A stretch of 46,768 nucleotides of DNA from Chitinophagaceae bacterium (lineage in GTDB: Bacteria; Bacteroidota; Bacteroidia; Chitinophagales; Chitinophagaceae). Where the stretch lies: NCBI GenBank assembly GCA_027489035.1, contig JAIYAN010000007.1, forward strand, positions 1 through 46,768. Direction: 5' to 3'. The notes below the pieces were generated by a model. The model saw nothing but the letters and a program-made list of their open reading frames with translations. It was not told the DNA's origin and ran no database searches. This document shows positions 44,055 through 46,768 of this stretch, piece by piece; the stretch's first letter is position 1; every line of letters begins with the position of its first letter. The position numbers were made by a program, and so were the translations under genes.

Positions 44055-44474
44055 ATGAAATATTTAGCTGTTTTTTTTCTAATCGCACTTTGTTCATGTT
44101 CTAATAAGATGCACAAAAGCTTTGATTATAATCGTAGCGATAATCCATGGAGTCATGCATTCAAAGACAGGGTGTTTTTCTCTAGTCTTAAAGAAGCATA
44201 TAAACGTGATACATCAATATTCAAGCATATCGAGCAATTAGACGCACTTAACCCTTTTGATGGTCTTACACCTCAAGAAATGAAGGTTGCAGATGAAATT
44301 GGCATATCGTTGATTCAGAAAATGCCTGCTCCCGCAATGTGTGATGGATGCTTATTTGGCATGAATTATTTCATGGCTACTGCTTTGCACTATTACAATA
44401 GTAAGGAACTGGATAAAACAACAAAGCAGTTATACAAAAAACATAAAAAATCTTATCTAATTTCAAATAGATAA
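44055..44474 (+). CDS. Lipoprotein, unknown function
   Basis: The 139-residue protein has a lipoprotein signal with a lipobox-like LIALCSCS, so the mature protein would be lipid-anchored. The rest includes NPWSHAFKDRVFFSSLKEAYK, LNPFDGLTPQEMKVADEIGI and a Cys-containing PAPAMCDGCLFGMNYFM stretch, whose paired Cys could bind metal or form a disulfide. I do not recognise the family. It has no close neighbour on the same strand. Confidence 0.75.
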   Translation: MKYLAVFFLIALCSCSNKMHKSFDYNRSDNPWSHAFKDRVFFSSLKEAYKRDTSIFKHIEQLDALNPFDGLTPQEMKVADEIGISLIQKMPAPAMCDGCLFGMNYFMATALHYYNSKELDKTTKQLYKKHKKSYLISNR

Positions 44475-44614
44475 ATATTTTTTTTGTTAGCATTTTTGAA
44501 TTTTCTTTTTGCGTATTTGTATTTCAAGCCTTCATGACTTCATGATTTTCATTTCCTATTTTGTTGTAAGGTTCTAAATCAATTAGGGAAACAAATATTT
44601 ATTTCCGGTATGCT

Positions 44615-44640
44615 AAAAGCCATCTATTATGGCTGTTTTT
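44615..44640 (-). terminator. Weak hairpin at the end of the secreted protein gene
   Basis: AGCCAT (44618-44623) pairs with ATGGCT (44629-44634) across the stop codon of the minus-strand gene; the minus-strand side continues TTTTAGC. It is short, so the call is tentative. Confidence 0.4.
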
Positions 44641-45244
44641 TTTCATCAGCATATTTTACTTCTCTAACCCTGCAAATGGTTGTAAACAATTCCCATTTTT
44701 TATTTTTTAAAACATATAAATTGAACTCTCCATCATTAAAACTGGAAAACGTTCTTTCTTCGTTGTAAAACAGACAAACAGTATGGTTGCGCAAAAATAT
44801 CGGATTGGAAAAAGTGTACACGTTGTAACAAAGTTTGTCCATGAGCTCTAAGAAAGCAAATGACTTGAAATGTTGCTCAAATTGACTGGGATGAATTATT
44901 TTGGCATTTGGAAAAATATTTTCAGACCAATGATTGGTATTCAAAATATTTCCCTGTTCACTAATATAGTTGGCTTCTTTGTTATCAAACTCAATGGAGT
45001 CAAGTTTCATTGAGTTGCTTTCTAATCTATAAAACTTTTTATGTTCAGAAAAAGTTTCTTTAATACAATTTATTAATACATCACTTAGCGAGTCATTGAT
45101 GTAAATGGTTTTACACTGGTTGCGGTCGTTAAAGGCAAATTTGTGCCATTGTTTGTATACATCTTGTACCAATTCAAAATTTTCGTTTTGTGCATATAGT
45201 GTTTGAAAAGATAACAAAGCAGTGCATAATAATATTTTTTTCAT
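44627..45244 (-). CDS. Secreted hypothetical protein
   Basis: The 205-residue protein has a signal peptide (ILLCTALLSFQTLYAQ, cut near residue 19). The mature part contains VYKQWHKFAFNDRNQCKTIY, LINCIKETFSEHKKFYRL and NDGEFNLYVLKNKKWELF, the last resembling the closing strand pair of many small secreted beta proteins. No family is recognised. It is followed by a weak hairpin. The nearest gene on the same strand is the XRE regulator, about 90 bases upstream. Confidence 0.75.
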   Translation of the reverse strand: MKKILLCTALLSFQTLYAQNENFELVQDVYKQWHKFAFNDRNQCKTIYINDSLSDVLINCIKETFSEHKKFYRLESNSMKLDSIEFDNKEANYISEQGNILNTNHWSENIFPNAKIIHPSQFEQHFKSFAFLELMDKLCYNVYTFSNPIFLRNHTVCLFYNEERTFSSFNDGEFNLYVLKNKKWELFTTICRVREVKYADEKKQP

Positions 45245-45332
45245 AATGATATTGTTTTATTGACAATTAGAAATAGAAAGCTGAAATAACTAAACGCATT
45301 AACATCACACGGATTATTAGATTTCCCCAATA

Positions 45333-45566
45333 TCAACTTCTTGTCAATTTATTGTAATCCTCAACTGACATATACTCCAGAATATCACCAGGCTGACAAT
45401 TCAAAACTTCACAAATCGCTTCCAAAGTAGAAAAACGGATTGCTTTGGCTTTTCCACTTTTCAAAATACTTACATTGGAAATGGTAATGCCTAAACGTTC
45501 ACTTAGTTCCGTCAACGACATTTTTCTTCTGGCAAGCATCACATCTAAATTTACTACTATTGGCAT
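45333..45566 (-). CDS. XRE/Cro-type helix-turn-helix regulator
   Basis: The 77-residue protein is a single HTH domain of the YozG-like Cro/CI type: NLDVMLARRKMSLTELSERL, then GITISNVSILKSGKAKAIRF and LEAICEVLNCQPGDILEY. It follows the DUF2975 gene by 3 bases on the same strand, a recurrent pairing in which the regulator and a membrane protein are made together. It probably regulates its own operon or a membrane-linked response; the target is unknown. Confidence 0.92.
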   Translation of the reverse strand: MPIVVNLDVMLARRKMSLTELSERLGITISNVSILKSGKAKAIRFSTLEAICEVLNCQPGDILEYMSVEDYNKLTRS

Positions 45567-45569
45567 ACG

Positions 45570-46139
45570 TTATATGGTTAATTTTTGTTCCTGATCTATT
45601 TGCAATCCTCGTTTGTAAATCACCATTAGGTTGCCAAATATAAAGGCAATATACAACTCGGGGTTATATAAAAATGACCTCCCTTTTAAATGATATTCAC
45701 CAGAAGTAATTTCCTTTACCAGCTGAAAAAAATAATAATCTCTGATTAGATGCAAAACGAGAAAGATATAAGAGGTAAACATAAGCGCTTTGATCCCGTT
45801 TAAAGATTTAGGCGTAAATCCATCTGTTATTAAATTATAGTTTTTAAAAAATATCAATAAAATTAAAGAAAGTGTAGTTGTATAATAAACGTAAATAGGG
45901 TCATACCATTCATCTCCTGGCCCAATTAGTCTTTGCAGCAGGTTTGGTTTATCAATTGATAACACCTTAGTATTCATTAAAGTTGCATTATTGTATTTAA
46001 CAAGTGTTTCCGTTGAATTAATTTTTGAAACAGGCAAATCAATCCAATACTCTGAACTTGGTATCAGAATTAACATCGTTATATAAAGCAATCCAAAGCC
46101 AATTAAAACATACAAATAGTATTTTACCGTTTTTTTCAT
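45570..46139 (-). CDS. DUF2975 membrane protein
   Basis: I use the ATG at 46139 (MKKTVKYYLYVLIGFGLLYI). An upstream ATG at 46205 is in frame but adds 22 residues of odd composition before the first helix. The 189-residue protein has four hydrophobic segments and ends GLQIDQEQKLTI, close to the C-terminal ...E-x-x-LTI typical of DUF2975 proteins. The XRE regulator gene follows 3 bases downstream. The pair may sense an envelope or small-molecule signal, with the membrane protein controlling the regulator, but this is an inference from family context. Confidence 0.82.
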   Translation of the reverse strand: MKKTVKYYLYVLIGFGLLYITMLILIPSSEYWIDLPVSKINSTETLVKYNNATLMNTKVLSIDKPNLLQRLIGPGDEWYDPIYVYYTTTLSLILLIFFKNYNLITDGFTPKSLNGIKALMFTSYIFLVLHLIRDYYFFQLVKEITSGEYHLKGRSFLYNPELYIAFIFGNLMVIYKRGLQIDQEQKLTI

Positions 46140-46366
46140 TTGTTTAAAATTTATTGCAAAATAGTATTTTATTATTGATAAACAATAAATATTATCTTTT
46201 TTCAAAAATATTATTCGCTATCATAAATGTGGTTTACTACTTGCTCATAATCGTACATTTAAAAATCTATTGTTCCTAACAAAGCCTGACTGAAATTTTA
46301 TTTTCTAAAATATATTCAGGTTAGGCAACTTTAAAATAAATATTTGCATTATAGATTTTGAAGTAT

Positions 46367-46768
46367 ATGAAGATTGTAACTCATCAACAGATAGAACTAT
46401 GTCGCAAATGGAATCGCATTGCTCAAAAGCAGGTGTTCGAGATTCTGTATCCGCCAATGTTCAGAATTGTGCAACGTTATCTGGTGAATACTACTCAGGC
46501 CGAAGATTGCGTAATGCGGGGAATGATGAAAGTTTTTCAACAAATGGATTCATTTAAGTTTCAAGGAGAACACAGTCTTTATTTATGGTCGCGACGAATT
46601 ATAATCAACGAAGCGTTGATGGATTTGCGAAAACGCAATAATTTTTATCTCTTGACAGAAGAAGATTTCATAGAATTACCCGATTCAACAGAATTATTAA
46701 ATGAAATAGATGCGGAAGAAATACTTCATTTAATTATTGGTTTGCCAGTAGGATATCGCACTGTTTTC
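46367..46768 (+). CDS. ECF-type RNA polymerase sigma factor (3'-truncated)
   Basis: The frame starts at ATG 46367 and is open to the window edge, so only 134 residues are seen. They cover sigma region 2 (VFEILYPPMFRIVQRYLVNT, then AEDCVMRGMMKVFQQMDSFK and LYLWSRRIIINEALMDLRKR) and the beginning of region 4 (EEILHLIIGLPVGYRTVF), the expected order for ECF sigma factors. The region 4 helix-turn-helix lies beyond the window. It is divergent from the DUF2975-XRE pair, across 227 bases. Any anti-sigma partner would be downstream and outside the window. Confidence 0.9.
   Translation, partial: MKIVTHQQIELCRKWNRIAQKQVFEILYPPMFRIVQRYLVNTTQAEDCVMRGMMKVFQQMDSFKFQGEHSLYLWSRRIIINEALMDLRKRNNFYLLTEEDFIELPDSTELLNEIDAEEILHLIIGLPVGYRTVF

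Noticed and set aside
46140..46205. N-terminal extension of the DUF2975 protein
   Set aside because: The 22 added residues are not like the family and precede the natural opening MKKTVKYYLYVL.

Overview
This is an AT-rich chromosomal window from a member of the Bacteroidota, probably a Chitinophagaceae- or Sphingobacteriales-like organism. The signs are two type IX secretion (T9SS) C-terminal sorting domains, SprB-type repeats, a Bacteroidota-type succinate dehydrogenase with a five-helix cytochrome b, an UpxY/RfaH-like NusG paralogue, promoter boxes of the TAnnTTTG type, and weak Shine-Dalgarno signals. No rRNA, tRNA, CRISPR array or complete insertion sequence was seen.

Positions 1-1650 hold the 3' end of a secreted adhesin-like protein made of alternating SprB-type repeats. 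Positions 1643-24077 (all minus strand) form a Wzx/Wzy-type exopolysaccharide or capsule locus. In transcription order it has the outer-membrane exporter Wza, the tyrosine autokinase Wzc, an UpxY-like antiterminator, a strong hairpin, then a polysaccharide deacetylase, Wzy polymerase, Wzx flippase, two GT4 glycosyltransferases, a FemAB/GNAT-like protein, a GINT1-N-like beta-propeller, a CapK/PaaK-like adenylate-forming protein, a further GT4, an alpha/alpha-toroid protein, a DUF354 protein, a Gfo/Idh/MocA oxidoreductase, an aldo/keto-reductase-like barrel protein, UDP-GlcNAc 2-epimerase, the initiating phosphoglycosyltransferase and an acyltransferase. Several neighbours overlap by 1-14 bases. 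The layout suggests that the antiterminator lets RNA polymerase pass the hairpin into the long downstream operon.

Positions 24474-31552 (plus strand) are mainly housekeeping: acetyl-CoA acetyltransferase, an unknown protein, sdhCAB, a PRiA4b ORF-3-like protein and a VOC-family protein, several of them followed by clear intrinsic terminators. Between sdhB and the PRiA4b gene lies a small repeat element: two 109-110 bp units, each with two palindromes, bracketed by a 22-bp direct repeat.

Positions 31679-46768 are a looser accessory region of mostly single genes: a SYLF protein, an unlisted 51-residue membrane protein, a large T9SS cargo protein, a TPR protein, an 805-residue protein with about fifteen 25-residue DUF4116-type repeats, a transglutaminase-like secreted protein, several secreted or lipoprotein unknowns, a HicAB toxin-antitoxin pair flanked by a 28-bp perfect direct repeat, an XRE regulator with a DUF2975 membrane partner, and the 5' part of an ECF sigma factor gene that runs off the window.

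The most unusual items are the direct-repeat-flanked HicAB cassette, the palindrome element downstream of sdhB, the antiterminator-hairpin arrangement, the unassigned sugar-modification block within the polysaccharide locus, and the DUF4116 solenoid protein. All functional calls come from reading motifs by eye; no database search was possible.
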